DNA of 64,000 nucleotides. Origin: Amphirosellinia nigrospora (taxonomy: Eukaryota; Ascomycota; Sordariomycetes; Xylariales; Xylariaceae). The notes below the pieces were generated by a model, which was not told the DNA's origin, made no database searches, and saw nothing but the letters and a program-made list of their open reading frames with translations. Position numbers and translations under genes: made by a program. Positions 10,638 through 24,300 of the stretch are shown piece by piece (position 1 is the first letter of the stretch; each line of letters begins with the position of its first letter). The stretch is taken from assembly GCA_004123355.1 (NCBI GenBank), contig SCHM01000009.1, forward strand, positions 62,001-126,000. Reading direction: 5' to 3'.

Positions 10638-11984
10638 TCAAGGAGTGTCCTCAAGCAACTCCAATTTCACACTTCCTTTCCCCGACGGCAGTCTCAATTG
10701 GGCCAAGATGTCGTTCAGGGCCGTGGGTTGGGTGAATTCGTAAACCTCCTGCGTAATCATGTTCCATAGATAGACCTTGTTGTTGGGAGTGGTGAAAACG
10801 CATGCACCGCCACCATTCTGGCGGTCAACAATCATCTGGGGTGTAGGATTAGCTAAGCCGACTTTCGCGGCCGCTGCTGTGCCATCCCCGTCAGTGCCCA
10901 GTAGAAGTCCTTATCAATGTCATCAGCGTTGGTGCTCCATCCTTCGGGTGGGCTGTCAACTGCAGAGGGCTGAATGGTTTCCCCCATTACGGGTTCTTCT
11001 GTGCTCGTTGTCGCCTCTGCCATCTGCTCTGTCTTTTGTTGTGTGGGCTTAGGCCCCAAGTATCACCTGCCTTTATATAGAAGTTGTTCCGAAACCCTCC
11101 AGAATAGGTAATGAGTTGCTGGCAGTTGAGGTAAGGGCTCACTAAGGCATCGTTCACCTTTTTGGGATTATAGACAGCCCCCTGCCCCTTATTGACAAAC
11201 TTGTTTGTAAGCGCAAGACCATAGAGCTCTTTGTTGTGCTGCGATGCACTGCTAGCTAGTCAGAGTTGAGATAAAGTGAAGCACTCGGACAGGGGAAAGA
11301 GCGCAATGACCATACCGATTAATGCTGACGAGGAATGGGTACGTCTCGCCGCAGTTACCGAATGTCTGTGCTCCTATCCGGTTACTTGTATATTGTACTG
11401 GGTAGAGTTTAGAATCGAAATCGGTTTGTTTAAAGAGCTTTATGCGCAGGCTGCTGTAGAACATGTCAAACCGGGCCCGCTGTACCTTCGACTTCCACTG
11501 CCCGGTCTCCTTCTCTTTGTAGTCGTCTAGCGCAAGGGAGCTTTCGAGGAAAAAATCAATCCTCTCGGGTAGCATAGAACCGTGTGGTCTCCACTGCCTC
11601 CACGTGACCTGGAACACGGCTGGCAACCAACCTGTGCCAACGTTGTTAGTTGCCGCACCCTTCCCAGCGAGGCGTGTGCACCACTGTCCATATACGCAGT
11701 CAGGGGAACGAAAAAGTTCTCCTTGGACGCGTCTGGTGGCGCGGGGCCCAGGATGCTCAGGAAGAGACCTAGCAGGTCGCAAGGATGCCACCAGGAGGCA
11801 GAGGCGGCTTGTTCAAAAACCCCCAAAAATGGATTTCCGTTCGGTTCCCACCCCTGGAGATTGAAACTAGACAGGGTTTTCTCTCTGTCCGAGTCGTCTC
11901 GCTTAGAACCAGTCTATATTGGTGGCGGCGAAAAAAAGTGAGACTTCGGCTCCGGCTTGAGGAACTCGGCGCCGTCAGGGACAC
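10638..11984 (-). pseudogene. Broken gene of unknown family
   Basis: Several minus-strand frames carry protein-like text that reads in order: LLGLFLSILGPAPPDASKE and FFVPLTAYMDSGA (about 11770-11690), ERIDFFLESSLALDDYKEKE (about 11560), ARFDMFYSSLRIKLFKQTD (about 11460), then KELYGLALTNKFVNKGQG, PYLNCQQLITYSGGFRNNFY (about 11200-11080), a Thr/Glu-rich linker, DIDKDFYWALTGMAQQ (about 10900), and a last piece with CVFTTPNNKVYLWNMITQE. The pieces occupy different frames separated by stops, and I found no introns that would join them in phase. I do not recognise the family. The start at 11984 is only the limit of readable text. Confidence 0.45.
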
Positions 11985-14521
11985 TAGTGATCATTATTTA
12001 CCGTGTTATTACTAGCAAGGCAAGTATAAATCAGAGCGTATGGTTGCCACCTACATGAGCAACAACAACTTATCATACACTTGTTTGAGTAATGTTTGGA
12101 CCTTTGGATCCTGGGTCCGTTTACCACCTTTCTCCCCTTTGCAACAAGCTTGAAGCCAAGCCTTGATCTATTACTAAATTAGCTCCAAACCTAGGTCATA
12201 CAGATCGTTGATGGGAATGATGATAAAGCCGTGATTTGTAGAACTCTGGAACTGGATAAGGCGTTTTGGAGCCTACCTTGGTCAGATCGTGCCCGAATGC
12301 CGTTTTGAAGAACTCAGGCTCCCAAAAGCTTCGCTAAACTTTGTGTCTTTAGACATACTTCCGTTGCTTGAAGACGTAGTTTTGAACTGTTAGTATTTCT
12401 TAAATGGGCCACACTCTGTTGTTCAATCCCGTGTTTGTAGGATAACAGGGATTCTGCTGAACTCAAGGGCGCGTTCGATTCGGTTCGAAATTGAGTTGGT
12501 GTAGATTTCCACAGCGCAGTACGGAGTACTTGTAATAAGGGCAGGTACCGCTATAGAAAATGAGTCTGAGGCTGGAATATACGGAACACTCTACCCGTAC
12601 TTGTGTATTCGCATTCACATTTGATTCCTACACGTCCCGATGTGACGAATATGTTCTAAACGCTATTATGCATATACCATACCTACATATTATTGAAGCT
12701 CAAGGCAACTCATTTTCGTAGTACGCTTATTCGAATCTATATCACGTGTGCGTGTGCCTCGTAAAATGGGGAAGTCTATACCTTGCTATAGAATAGTTCC
12801 ACTCGTTGTCATGTGGTGGTCTTTACAGAAAATAATACAGGCGTTCATTCTTGTCGCGTGGTATGCGTCTCTTAGCCTCTGCAGTGCATGAATAGTCCCA
12901 TATTCGTGGCATTTTTCAGATATGTAACACCGATCATTTCTTTTTGATCAGCCCCATTCCCCCCCCCCACGCCGCCGGAAAAGGGGCGCGTTATCCTGAC
13001 GACTCCAAACTCAACCAGCATTGATGGGATCGATCTGACGATCAAGCGAATGGGATTATAGAACTCTCCTTGCTCAAACTCAACTATTCAGAGTATTAGT
13101 CGTAAGGGTGTACGAAACTGTTACATCATATGCAATGAAACCCTGATATTTCGTAAACCTATCTGAAGTTATCGTAAGACATATCAAAGTCTGTAGAACG
13201 CCACATAAAGCAGCATGCCCATACACGCCTAGACGTAATTATGACGGTGCTTGGCTTGTTTCGTGGTCCTATCTCCTCACCAATGCAACCCTTCGTCAGA
13301 CGGGCATGTGATATTGATTGCGTGGAGCTCCACATCTTTTCCGGTTACCAGGAGTGCAAAGTATCCCTTGCACTTAGGCTTACGTACTATACCACCTCTA
13401 TCTAGCCCTGGCACTGCTCTTCCAACGGTTTTTCGTGAGGATTCAAAGAAGATTACCAAATCAATGCTGCTGCATATTATATATTTTCGAGCCTGATGAC
13501 TGGCTGAAGCTGAATGTCACCATTTTCGTGCTGCATGCATATGTTCAGCTTCCTGCGTGTCGCCCATCCATGCATGGGAGAAAGCCGACATAAATACAAC
13601 CTTGATTAGGTATACGACATCCCATACCCGCTAATAGTTACCGACGCTGTAACACGGCCTTCCTATATAAGGGGCTTAAACGGAGCTCGAACTTCATCAC
13701 CGATTTGCCCGCGGGTATGCTTATCTCGGCTCATTGGTCATTTCCCCGTAAACAGCGCGTAAACCGGTGCTTGTCATTTCGATATAGCTCACACCGATTT
13801 CTTTTCATGAACACCTGCATCTCGCCATACCTCGGATGCCAACGTACTTGATCTTGTCGTCGAATACCGCTACTTCACTTACCGCTCTTAATATTTTACT
13901 TAGGTTTTAAAAGCTTAACCTTACTATAAGGTCGAAAAAGACATATGAGAATAGCGACAAAAGCACCATGATTACCTATGTTAACCTACTATATGAAGAA
14001 CGAGAGATAAATATTCTTAACGGAAAAGGGGGGGCAGAGTCGAAACACGACTCCACCAATTTGCTCTAAGGATCTCTGAAATTCATTGAATATTTCGCTA
14101 GTTAGGAGTTCAAATTCTTCATACATGATATTAAAAATCTCAGATCATTACAGGCAAAACATACAAAAAAACCTCTAGGAAAGGGAGATCACGAGTCTCT
14201 ACTCAATCTTTCTTATCTCAGTAGCTCTGCTAATATGTATTGGATCTAAGATAGAGTAGGTTTTGCATTGTACGGATAATTAAACTACCGCGGAATAATT
14301 GTATCATTTACTTGAAAACACCTATACTCATTGGGAAGAGGGTGGAGTATCATTCATTGTAGACGAAGCAGTAACTAGTGGCTAAGAATCGAGCTTGCCT
14401 TCTGTAATAAAACACAGAAAAACTTGCGCAAATTAATTTTTCAGTAAACCTTGGACGAATAGCAGCATAAAGAAAAAAAGAAACACGGCGGGATACGAGT
14501 GAGTAGGTGAGACCCTCACAG
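11985..14521. other. Gene-free stretch
   Basis: No convincing coding region in 2.5 kb; the longest frames (60-80 codons near 13.25-13.5 kb and 14.35-14.54 kb) have no motif. A run of nine or more C lies near 12960. Base composition is moderately AT-rich. Confidence 0.6.
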
Positions 14522-17500
14522 TTACGAAGACGGGGCATATTTGGGATTGACCACCGTGACGACCGTGTCCGGATTCAGGATCTTGAGAATGTTGTCCGTC
14601 TCGAGGCCCCCATTGGGCCTAATCATGTAGGTAGCCCATGACCTGACCTGGAACTGGTCGATGTACTTGGCGGGCGGGTTGACGTCGGCTAGGCCGAGCA
14701 GGAAGCTCAGCTCGTTGACGGCCGTCGAGAAGACCCAGCCCTTCGAGGAGCGCGGCAGCAGACGCACTCGCAGCACATTGCCTCCCTGGTCGCTAGGTGT
14801 CGTGAGGAGCACGTTGAAGCGCAGGTTCGTCAGCATGTGCGCGCCCGGCCCAGCGTAGTTGCGCATCAAGCTGTGCTGGGGCGGATTGCTGCTCACGTTG
14901 AGGTCACCGAGGTCCACCTCGATGTCGACCTCGATGAGCCGATATTGGCTCACCTCGTCTTGGTTGAGGACCACGGAGAAAATCAAGTCCTGTGCGAGAT
15001 TGTGCTCACCGTCGAGCCGGATGATGTTCCACGAGTCGACGATGTTACTTCCGACGCGGATCTCGTACTTCGGGGCTCCGGCGGGACTACTGATACTTGC
15101 CGTATCTTGGGCATTGCTAACAGAGAAGGTCTTGGTCTTTATGATATTTGCATTGGGTATTGCGTTTTGTCGTACTATCTTGGTGGCAGGCCGTGAGCGG
15201 GGTGTGAAATCCGTGGATATCACAGGGATACTGCGAATGTGAGGAGCGAGAAACTTGGATAGCGCGGTAGGAGTAGCGGCATAGCTCGATAGACGTTTGA
15301 AATTCGCTCCGTAGTCATCATTATCATCATTTTTCTTCACGGGTGTATCGCGGGACCGTTCACTTCGATCTCTCAGCTTTTTGACGCGGGCCGGATTCAT
15401 CAGGCCCAAAGCGCGTGTCTCGGGGCTACTCCTCAAGTTTCCAAGCCCTCTTAGCTTGGCCGCCAAGTTTGAGGAATCGGGGTCGACGTTGATAGTTAGA
15501 TTATATATCGGATCGTTCGGCTGCATAGCGAACAGGGCCGACGTGGGCACATCGTCCTGAAAGTATGGCTTCGTCGCCCCATTGTTATCTTTGTAAGTAC
15601 CCATGTCGCTCAGGAGCTGCTGCAACTGCACATCAGCAAAGCGCGGTGGCCAGATGACACGCAGGTTATTGGGATCCGATCCAGAATTCCAGGAGAACAT
15701 ATTGTTGGGACCATCGCGCTCGTATACTATCTGTTTGAGTGCATCATGTCGGCTTTCATCCCCTCACGGATGCTCTGGTCAACGGTGTACTGCCGCCGGA
15801 TGTCTACCGTAACCTTATTTACATCGACGCCGCGAGCGATGGCGAAGCGCTGCTGGTGTGCCGGTTGTGTGAGTACTAGGCTGGCGAACTGCTCTTTGCC
15901 TGGTTCGCGGTCTATGAGCGCCATCATGACGCCGTCGGTAACAATCTCGTAGCGCAACAACGGCGCGCCGGTGGGGGCAGCTCCCCCTTAGCGGGGAGAA
16001 CTTCACGCGGAGATCTGGGAACATGGTAACAAGGTCATCAGAACGCAAGTAGAAGCCGTAGGACGGTATCTGGACAGGCTGATCCTGCCGACGGCGAGTG
16101 AGCGATGTAGTCATTGAGGGCCTGCTTGATAGCCCTACGATCCTCATCATCTCCGTAGTGATTCCCCAGAGAAAGGGCACCGTCGATCAAGGCATCGCGC
16201 CAGTTCTTGTCGATACAGAAGAAGCGTAGGCTCTCGGCTTGAAGATACGTCGGGTCGGGGATCAGGAAATGGGCAGGCACACCTGCAAGGAACATGCGGT
16301 CAAGAAGCCACGAGAGGACGATCATATAATCCGTTGATACAGGATCGTTGGTCTCATCGTTGGCTCGCCTGTCGTACTTTTGGCAAGGTACCGCGCTGCC
16401 GTGGCAGCGTGGTCAGAGTACTTTTTCTGAATCAAGGGCGAGCCGAAAGACAGATCCGGAATCTCAGAACGCCGAGTCGACGGCGCTGCCAACGTCGCTT
16501 GGCACCCCCGGGCCGATAATGTACTGGCTGTCTCACAGCAGGCTCTCCTGGCCGTTGCAAGTCGTCATTATTATTGTCGTCGTCGTCGCTGAGATGGATC
16601 GAGCCGAGTTTACGGACTGCTGAGCCGATACCTGCCAGCAAGTTTCCACGGGTACGGAAGACCGAATCATCGATGTCCTTCACCGTCTGTAGTTTTGACT
16701 TATTTTCAGCGTAGTCATGAATCGACTTTCGCAATCTGTTGAGCGCAGCCGTGTATGCCTCGTCTCCTAACGCCATGGTACGACCAACTTGCCAGGCAAC
16801 GGAATAGGTTATGTCCATGATGCCAAGCTTCTGATCAAGGATTTGCAAATCGACGCCCGAGTTCGAACTTGTTGTCAAATTCTCAAGTGGTGGGACGTAA
16901 GAGGGTGTAAGAGGCCCGCGGTAGAGGGCGACAGTGGACTCGCCTGTTTGTGTGCAATATCGAACTAAGGTGTATCCATCATCGAGTTGCTTCGCAACGA
17001 GCTGTTCAATAGTGTTGTTTGATGACCGCAATCGCCCAATACGTTCCAAGGGCGCACGTAGAACATCTAGTGTCTTTCCTAGATGTTCGAATGCGTCTGG
17101 AACATTGAGGGTGTTCGCTGGTAAAATCGTGTAATTCCAGCTGTAGAGAGAACAGAGTGCCACATATCGGTGGCTCGAATCTGGCCAGGTCATGTCCTCA
17201 ACACCCTCAATGGAGACAAGATGGGCACACATGGTTGCCGGCGTCTCGTTGTCGAGCTGACCAGCTCGGTTGCCGACGACGATACTGAACACGGCTGTGT
17301 CTTCGACACCGCGAGCGCCATACCTTGGCCGTTGATCTTCCGCACGTGTGCCATGTATTGATATTGCGAAGTGTCGGGTCCCGAGCCCTTCGTTGGGTTG
17401 CCGTTATTGTCTTTTTGTAAAAGAGATTCGTGAAGAGATCCGGTTTAACAAAGATGAAGTCACCGCGGCTGTCCTCCATACTGTCAGGACCAAGTTTCTT

Positions 17501-18365
17501 CGTCACAGGTGTTGCCACATCCGGCGTTAGATTCCACAGGTCTTCAATGCTCATATTGACGGTCAAGGTGCCCGATTGCTTTACTGGCTTAATAAGTCCA
17601 GTACTGGTAATTTTACGGAAGATACTACTTGGTCCATCTAGGTCCTCGGGCGATAACCGTAGCTCATCCTGAGAAAAAGAGAATATGACGAGCCAGGGTA
17701 CACGATTGCGCGGGATTCCGCTTCTGTCGGCTACCCCCTCTGCCAGCAACGCCTTCATCTTCATCCGGAGTTCCATATTCGTCCCTAGTTTGGGACTTCC
17801 GAGTCTCTCCCATGGTAAGTGTGGGTCGGTCAGGACGATATGAGGTATGATCCTGTTCGTGTCGGGATACCCTGGGGCGGATAGGTCGAGTGCACGCTGC
17901 CCTCTGGCAATGAAATTGCGGCGCATCCACGAAGAAGGACTGTTCTGCTTCGAGCGACAAAGTATCATTTCCCACACTAACGCTCTGTTTCACGGTGATA
18001 GTGTGGTTTGGCCCGGCCTGGAGCCCCGGGGCCCAGAACGAGTTGAGCTTTTGTTGCCCAGGTAGCGGATCAATTTCGTCATCATCTTCTGCGACCGCCG
18101 TGCCGGCAAGTAGCCGGGCTTTCCGCTGATATGCAGCAACGACTCGTTGAGAATGGCGCAGGGTTAGATGACGGGGGAGTTGATCCTCGTGCTCTTGCCG
18201 CCGGGAAAGATGCCCATCGTGAATAAGTCTTATGAGAACGGGCTCTTGAAAGTTTTGAAGCCAGGATTCCGGGATATGATATTTTCTGGGGCTGTAAGCT
18301 GTCCTAATTCTAATTATCACAGGATAAGGATCTGCTAAAGGGACAGTTAGCACAGAACGAAACAT
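14522..18365 (-). CDS. Very large protein of unnamed family (module protein B), frame-disrupted
   Basis: Consecutive minus-strand pieces give about 1,280 codons of protein-like text in one order: TITVKQSVSVGNDTLSLEA and EQSFFVDAP near 17950, IPHIVLTDPHLPWERLGSP, PWLVIFSFSQDELRL, TMCAHLVSIEGVEDMTWP near 17200, IPDLSFGSPLIQKKYSDH, SWLLDRMFLAGVPAHFL near 16300, IPSYGFYLRSDDLVTMFP, RYEIVTDGVMMALIDREPG near 15940, and a C-terminal 392-codon stretch ending at 14522. The style is that of a cytosolic or structural protein: no signal peptide, membrane span or catalytic motif I can name. I recall similar long proteins without assigned function in bacteria, but cannot verify this here. About seven frame changes separate the pieces with almost no in-frame stops, so this is either recent decay or assembly indels. 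It is transcribed toward 14.5 kb, tail-on to the region 1 relics. Confidence 0.55.
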
Positions 18366-19492
18366 ACATACGTGATCTAGCAGTGAATGCTCAAGTCACT
18401 TACTGCGTTGTTAATACGACTAACTAACCCCATACTGAGAAGGTACCCCAATTGACCTTGATACATGAAATAAAGTTATATTGTTCGCCTAAGTCTATAT
18501 GCTCATAAGTCTTCATAATCCCCTTTGGCACAAATACCCTATGCTTGAATGAACCTGTTGCAAAGATATGTGCCCTAGTTATATAAATTTGCGACATTTT
18601 ATTTTAGAGGTGTTATGCAGTAATGAAAAGGAACAATATTTGGAGATAGGGATCTTGAGGATGTGTGTAGTCATGGTGAAGATGTAGACATTACTCGATA
18701 TACACCGAGGAGTAGAATTTAAGGGAGGTCCAACTCATGACGCCTTGCATGAGAGACCCAGAGGAGAAGCATCAAGCAGAGTGCATATGCACTTAATTTG
18801 CCAACGGGCAAACTGTCATAAACGTCACATGTCTATTACGTGAGAAAGTTGATTGTGGAGGGGCCATATGGACCCATTGAAGCCTTTCAGCTCTCGCAAC
18901 TGTCCGGTGGTTTGTTTCACAACAGCAACTGCGGGGTGTAAGTGGAATCATGCGTATGCATATGCAGTTACTATTGAAATCCGGCAGAGCTGGGGCTTAC
19001 GGCTAGAACGAACCCCACGATCTCCATAAGATGACACCCTAACGACCGGGGAAGCTAGATGGGATAGATACTGCATATGCATGCAAACTCTAGTATGCGC
19101 GCAGTCGATTAAAGTTGTCTACAGAAAACGAAACGCTTGGTTGGGCCGCAGTACTATGCTCGCTACAATCAAGAGAGATATCGAAACTCACAACATGATA
19201 GAATTACTAATTATCTGGTTGATTGCAAACAGTGTGTCAAAACGCCAAGCAACGTTAACCTAGTTGTCGAGGAGTTCTCTTCCTTAGTCCATCAGTTCCC
19301 CTGCATATAGAGCCTCTCGTGATTTGAATGATATGCGATTAATCAAAACTCAGTCTGTTTGACAAGACTTGGTAGGTTTAAGAAGCAAAGGTCAGGTAAG
19401 TACGTCCGTATCCATCCATCATTGACCCATGAATGCTAAGAGTGAGAACTTTGTTTATAACAAGCTAGAAACTTATCCAAATATACCCAATC
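18366..19492. other. Divergent intergenic region, protein B / lectin gene
   Basis: This 1.1 kb separates the minus-strand large gene from the plus-strand lectin-like gene and should carry both promoters. I see no coding content beyond a 60-codon frame at 19081-19263. The word tgcatatgca or close variants (catatgca) recurs near 18785, 18960 and 19075; its meaning is unknown. Confidence 0.4.
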
Positions 19493-20557
19493 ATGACCGC
19501 AGTTGCCGCCATCGTCAACAGGGCCTTTGACGGCGACAAGAGAATCGACGTCTTCTTCAACACGAGCAAAGCCCAGCTCGGTATCTCCCTGCAATCCGGC
19601 ACCAACGCCGAAGACCAGCCTACGGGCGTCTGGGAGACGGGTGATGATGACTACAATGGCTACATCCTAAACCCTCGCAGATGGCGGACATCTACTATCG
19701 CGGTCTCCATTTTGTCGCGGCTGTGACGATGCCGAAACTGACCCAAAACGAAGTCCAGACGCAGAACCAGATATCTTTTGTTGCCCCTGTATATAAGACG
19801 CTCACCACGACGTCACTGGACCATGTCCGCATTGACATGTGCGCGACTCCGGATGGAGACCAAGGTTGGCTGTATTTTTATGAGTATGTTGTACCTTCCT
19901 TTGGCGATGTCTACCTTTACTATCTGCTTGATAATCGCACAGCGAAAAACAATCAAAAAGGTAACTAACAGGATTGATGGCTGGATACAGTGGCACGAAT
20001 CAGACTGAGAGAACTCTCATGCAATTCAGCATCATGACAGGGGACGTAACAGCTTTTCAGACAGCCCACGTTGTGAAGCCTTCGAGCTCCCTGGCTGCCT
20101 GGTACGACCCAAACGAGAATAAACGCCACATCGTCTTCCAAGGGAGCGGTCTTTCGGAGTATACCGTGGAGGACAACATATGTAAGCTTATAGTCTGGAG
20201 TCTGCATACAGATGTATGACATGCGTACTGACATGGCTGATCAGTTTTTGCCTTTGTTGCCACGTACGGTCCAAATAGTACTTTGGCAGCCGTATACTCC
20301 GGTGACACCAGAAAGGCATATGTCTACTACCTCGACAGTGCCCAGAACATTCAGCGCGTTATCAAGAGCCAGGGCGCCTGGGGCGGATCGCAGGCGCTTT
20401 CGGGCGCACCCAAGGTCGCCGCGGCCTGCCAGTTGACGGTCGTGAATGCGAACGGCATTAACCACCTGTTTTATACTGCCCAAAACCAAGGCTCCAGTAG
20501 CAGTGGTGGACGGCGGGTTTCGACCTCTTTACGCACTTTCGCGATCCGGCCGTGTAA
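19493..20557 (+). CDS. Fucose-specific-lectin-like beta-propeller protein, frame-disrupted
   Basis: From the ATG at 19493 the protein reads as repeated blade-like units: KRIDVFFNTSKAQLGISLQ, ADIYYRGLHFVAAVTMP, AAWYDPNENKRHIVFQGSG, and AAVYSGDTRKAYVYYLDS followed by NHLFYTAQNQGS. Alternating aromatic blade motifs with short polar loops are typical of six-bladed fungal and bacterial fucose lectins of the AAL/AFL kind, which bind fucosylated glycans. A canonical intron lies at about 20171-20244 (GTAAGC to GATCAG) and joins TVEDNI to FAFVATYG in phase. Two or three other frame changes near 19680, 19970 and 20510 have no good splice explanation. The last exon text, FDLFTHFRDPAV, ends at a stop at 20555-20557. 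No signal peptide is visible, as is usual for this lectin family. It sits between two giant unnamed genes. Confidence 0.6.
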
Positions 20558-21343
20558 GGATTGATTTTCCCGTCTGCTACTCCCGTCGTTTGGTCTGAAG
20601 TGGATGCGGGTCCTGTCTCTGTCATATAAATCATGATCGTATTTATAACCGATTCGTATCATATATTTGCTTCATAGTGATTAGTGACTAGTGCCATTGC
20701 CGGGCCATATAGGTAAATATTGGAGTGGCTTTCCGGCTGAGTACCATTTAGATCTTGTAGAACAATCGTTGTCGTCCTGGTTGAATGTTCCGAGACTGTA
20801 ACGATCTGTAGTGCAAGTTTGGAATAGTGGGTTGTAAAAGTGTGGAGGTACCTAATTGACATAAAGGATCCGTGTGGGGTCGTCATATAGCACTGTCCTT
20901 GTACCTTCCTACAAGGCCCGAGTAGTTCAACATGGTAGTATACGGTTTATGACATAAGGCTATTGCTATGGAAAAGGTTGTATATACATATAAACAGCTA
21001 GCCTAAAATGGGTATTTTGGCTCGTTACGATATCTCATCTAACCGTATATGGAGGCGCTTCGACATCTCTTATAACCCTAGCTGTGTAGGTGCTGTGTAG
21101 GTGCTGTGTAAGTACCTAGGTACTGTTGGCACTGCTCATCGACGCATCACATCCCCTACCTACAACAACAACATCATCGTCATTATACCAATGTTTCCTC
21201 CTTACGACCATGCACGGGCTCGTACATTCTAGCTCTTAGGCATTATGATAGGATTTCGGAGTTGCAAAAACCCCAATGGCCGTATACGGTCCATTCTGAA
21301 CCCAGGCTTAGTCAAGTCACCTCTCTTCTCGATACCAAAGGCG
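20558..21343. other. Intergenic stretch, lectin / protein A 3' ends
   Basis: No gene seen. It contains the 11-bp triple tandem repeat at 21081-21113. The two flanking genes converge here. Confidence 0.5.
21081..21113. repeat. Tandem repeat, three 11-bp units
   Basis: gctgtgtaggt, gctgtgtaggt and gctgtgtaagt lie head to tail, followed by the near-palindrome agtacctaggtact. Confidence 0.8.
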
Positions 21344-24300
21344 TTAACACCGGCTGTTTACCATCCCCCTCCCCCTCCCCCTCCACGGCATTCGGCTCGA
21401 ACCAGCTCCAATCGCCGCGCCGAGCGATGGCAGCGGCAGATCCCGCTTCGGAACGTCACGCGCATTCTTCGTTGTCAGCTTTTGCGCCTCATCGTAGCCC
21501 GGCACGTCGCTCAGCGGGACCGTCAAGGGCCCCGCGTGGAAGAACGCTGTCATGGTGTTCATGGCGTTTTGCCACGTCCACGTGGGCAGTAGGAGCTCTG
21601 AGGCCGGCAAGAACGACGAGTAAGCGTGCACGGGCGTGAAGGGGTCCACGATGGCCCCGAATACAAACATCGGCGCGTTCCGTCGGCCGTCGAACTCTTC
21701 CGGTCCGATCGGGCCGCCGCCTGAAGTGATTGAGTGCGGAGACTCCCAGAACGGCGTGAAGAGCGGGTACGAGCCCGTGTCGAGGCGCTTCAGCGGCGCC
21801 ATCTCTTTGTCTGATGGCGCGAAGAAGGTCTTGATGGTGTCGAGGTTGAGCTCGTCGGTTCCCGGCGCCGTCGTGTCGAAATACCCTACCAGCCCGTCGT
21901 AGGCGGCCGAGCTATCTCCTAGCCGGACTTGGAACTGGTAATATTCCTTTTTCTCGCCGTCGCCGTCGGCGGGTGCTGTTAGGTCGCGTTCCGGGTCCCC
22001 ACCGTGGCATTGCTGCTCTGGTTCTGTAGGGGCGGCGTGTCGAGCTCAAGCGACCAGCCCGTGTTGACGAGAGCAAGGGGCTTCCCGACGATGGCGTTAA
22101 GGAACCGCGCGTAGGCGTCGGCGCTGCCGATAGCTTCTCCTGCGCCGTCGTGATCATGTGCCAGAAGCCTTCGAGGTAGGCCTGGTCAGCAAGCTTGTCT
22201 ACTAGGGCATCGATCTGGCGCGTCTCGGGCGTCGGCGCTGTATTCTGGTCATCGGGACTGAAGGGCAGCCATTTGGGCGATTCGAGCGTACCCAGCGGTC
22301 CGCCGAAGCGCACCTCCCGGTAGAAGGTGCCGTCCGGCAGGAACAGCTGGATGCCGTAGTCGGCGAAGTTGGTGATGACCCAACCCCAGATGGGTTCTCC
22401 CACTCTGATGCGGGGCGCCAGGTCGCTATGGCCGAAACCCCGGAGTTTTGTTGATCTGGGTCGTCGTCAGCGATGCGCTTCACGAAATTCGCGTTCAGAC
22501 GCGCGTTCTGGTTGATCTGCGGGGGAAGCTGGATGAATTCGTTCTGCGCGGGATTGTCCTGGATCACCGTGTTGGCGTAGTCCTTGCCGTCGAGCTGAAT
22601 AGTTTGCGGCTCGTAGAAGTCACTGATGCAAGGGTACAGAGATGGAGGGCCATCGACTCTGGGTTTCTGATCGATGGGAACTAGACATTGGCCGAACTTG
22701 TCAATGATGTTGAGCTTGCGGAACCTGTCGGCGGTAAGGTAAGCACGAGAAGCAAAACACAACTGGCAAGCTGGGAAGTGAATCAGGGAATTTACCTGAA
22801 CTGTCCGTCTTGGAAGTTGACCATTGCCGCGTATGGTGTAGACGCTGATTGCCCTTCGATTAGGCCGATACTTGAGGCTGTGAAGCCCGCCGCATCGTTC
22901 TCGGCGGCTTTAATAGCCGAGCTCGATTCACCCTTATCTTTGAGTATCTTATTCTCGGGCTTGATGTGGCTGCCTTCTGCCATAGTCACCATGCCTCTGG
23001 TAAAGCCGGAGAGCGGCGACGACAGATAATACAGCTTCGAGATATTCTTACGTAGATCGGCCCGGTCGTCCGTTAGGTACTCGTCTAGAATATCCGGCGG
23101 TGTATTGTCAAAGAGTTGCGTGATCTTGGCGCCTAGCGAAAAGCTTGGTTGTGGGAGTATAAGTACACGGCCCGATAGCACACGCGTATCAAATCCCTTG
23201 TCGTTCTGTTCGTTTGGTAGTGCCTCCCATAGTGGTGGAGGAGGTTGGCCTTCGGCAGAAGGGACAGTGATGCCATAGCGAACCAGTTCTGGGGGATAGG
23301 CGAGCGGTGTGCTCGTCAAGCTTCCAATAGTCAAAGGGCACATGAGTATACTCTGCCTCCCACTCAACATATAAAGGAAACCACGGTTGTCGGTTCCCCG
23401 CTGGTCCCGCCATCTCTCATCTGAGGTAAGCTGGTCGTGAAACTGAGGATAGAACTTTTCTCCGGATTGACATCGCTACCAGGTTGGATAGCGTAGAACT
23501 CGGTTACCAGAGCAGCAGCCGGGGCTTTGAGGACATTGGGAAGCTTATCTTGCAGACGGGTAGAAAAGGATGTAATGGCAGCGGGTAGAGAAGACGTGTC
23601 CTCAACAGAGATGGTCTGAAATTGCGAGCGGACAGCCACCTTATCCAGGTAGTCCAGTGGCCATCCCGAAGGAATACCACCAATAAGCACGGTTGGGTCA
23701 TTCGCCCGGTAGAATACAGGCAGGCTTGCTGCTTTGGCTGTCTGCAACTGGTTCTCGGAGCCATCTTCAGGCGCAGCCAGCAGGCTGTCGATTTCGCTTT
23801 GAAGTTCTTCCATGCGGCTTTGTAGGACGTTAATTTTTGCAGACAGGGCATCCGCCGCCTCCTTGGATGCATTGATCTTGGCATTAGTCTCATCGTCTGT
23901 GGCGTCACTGCTATTCCCAACATCGCTCATGAATTTCCACCACAGCGAGAACATATCCCAGCGGTATTGCTTCATAGCAGTGGCGCAGCTGTCGAGCAGA
24001 CCCTGTTTCTGGTTCAGATCGCGCAAATTGAGAATGACTGACTGCTCGGGCTCGACAGGCTGCTTGTTGGCTTTATTGTCATCATCCCCTGAGAGGTGAT
24101 AGTGCCCTCCAGGGAACGGTTGAAGGACCAGTTGTTCACTGTATTCTTGGCCTCCCGCCGCGACTCAACCCCGTCATCGCGGGCATGTAGCAGTGTCTCG
24201 AGTACTAGGATATCCTCTTCTAGTTTATTGACATCGTCGTTCTCATTGTCACTTGTGCGAGCATGACAGTACGATATGAACGCGTCCATGGGCGTCGTCC

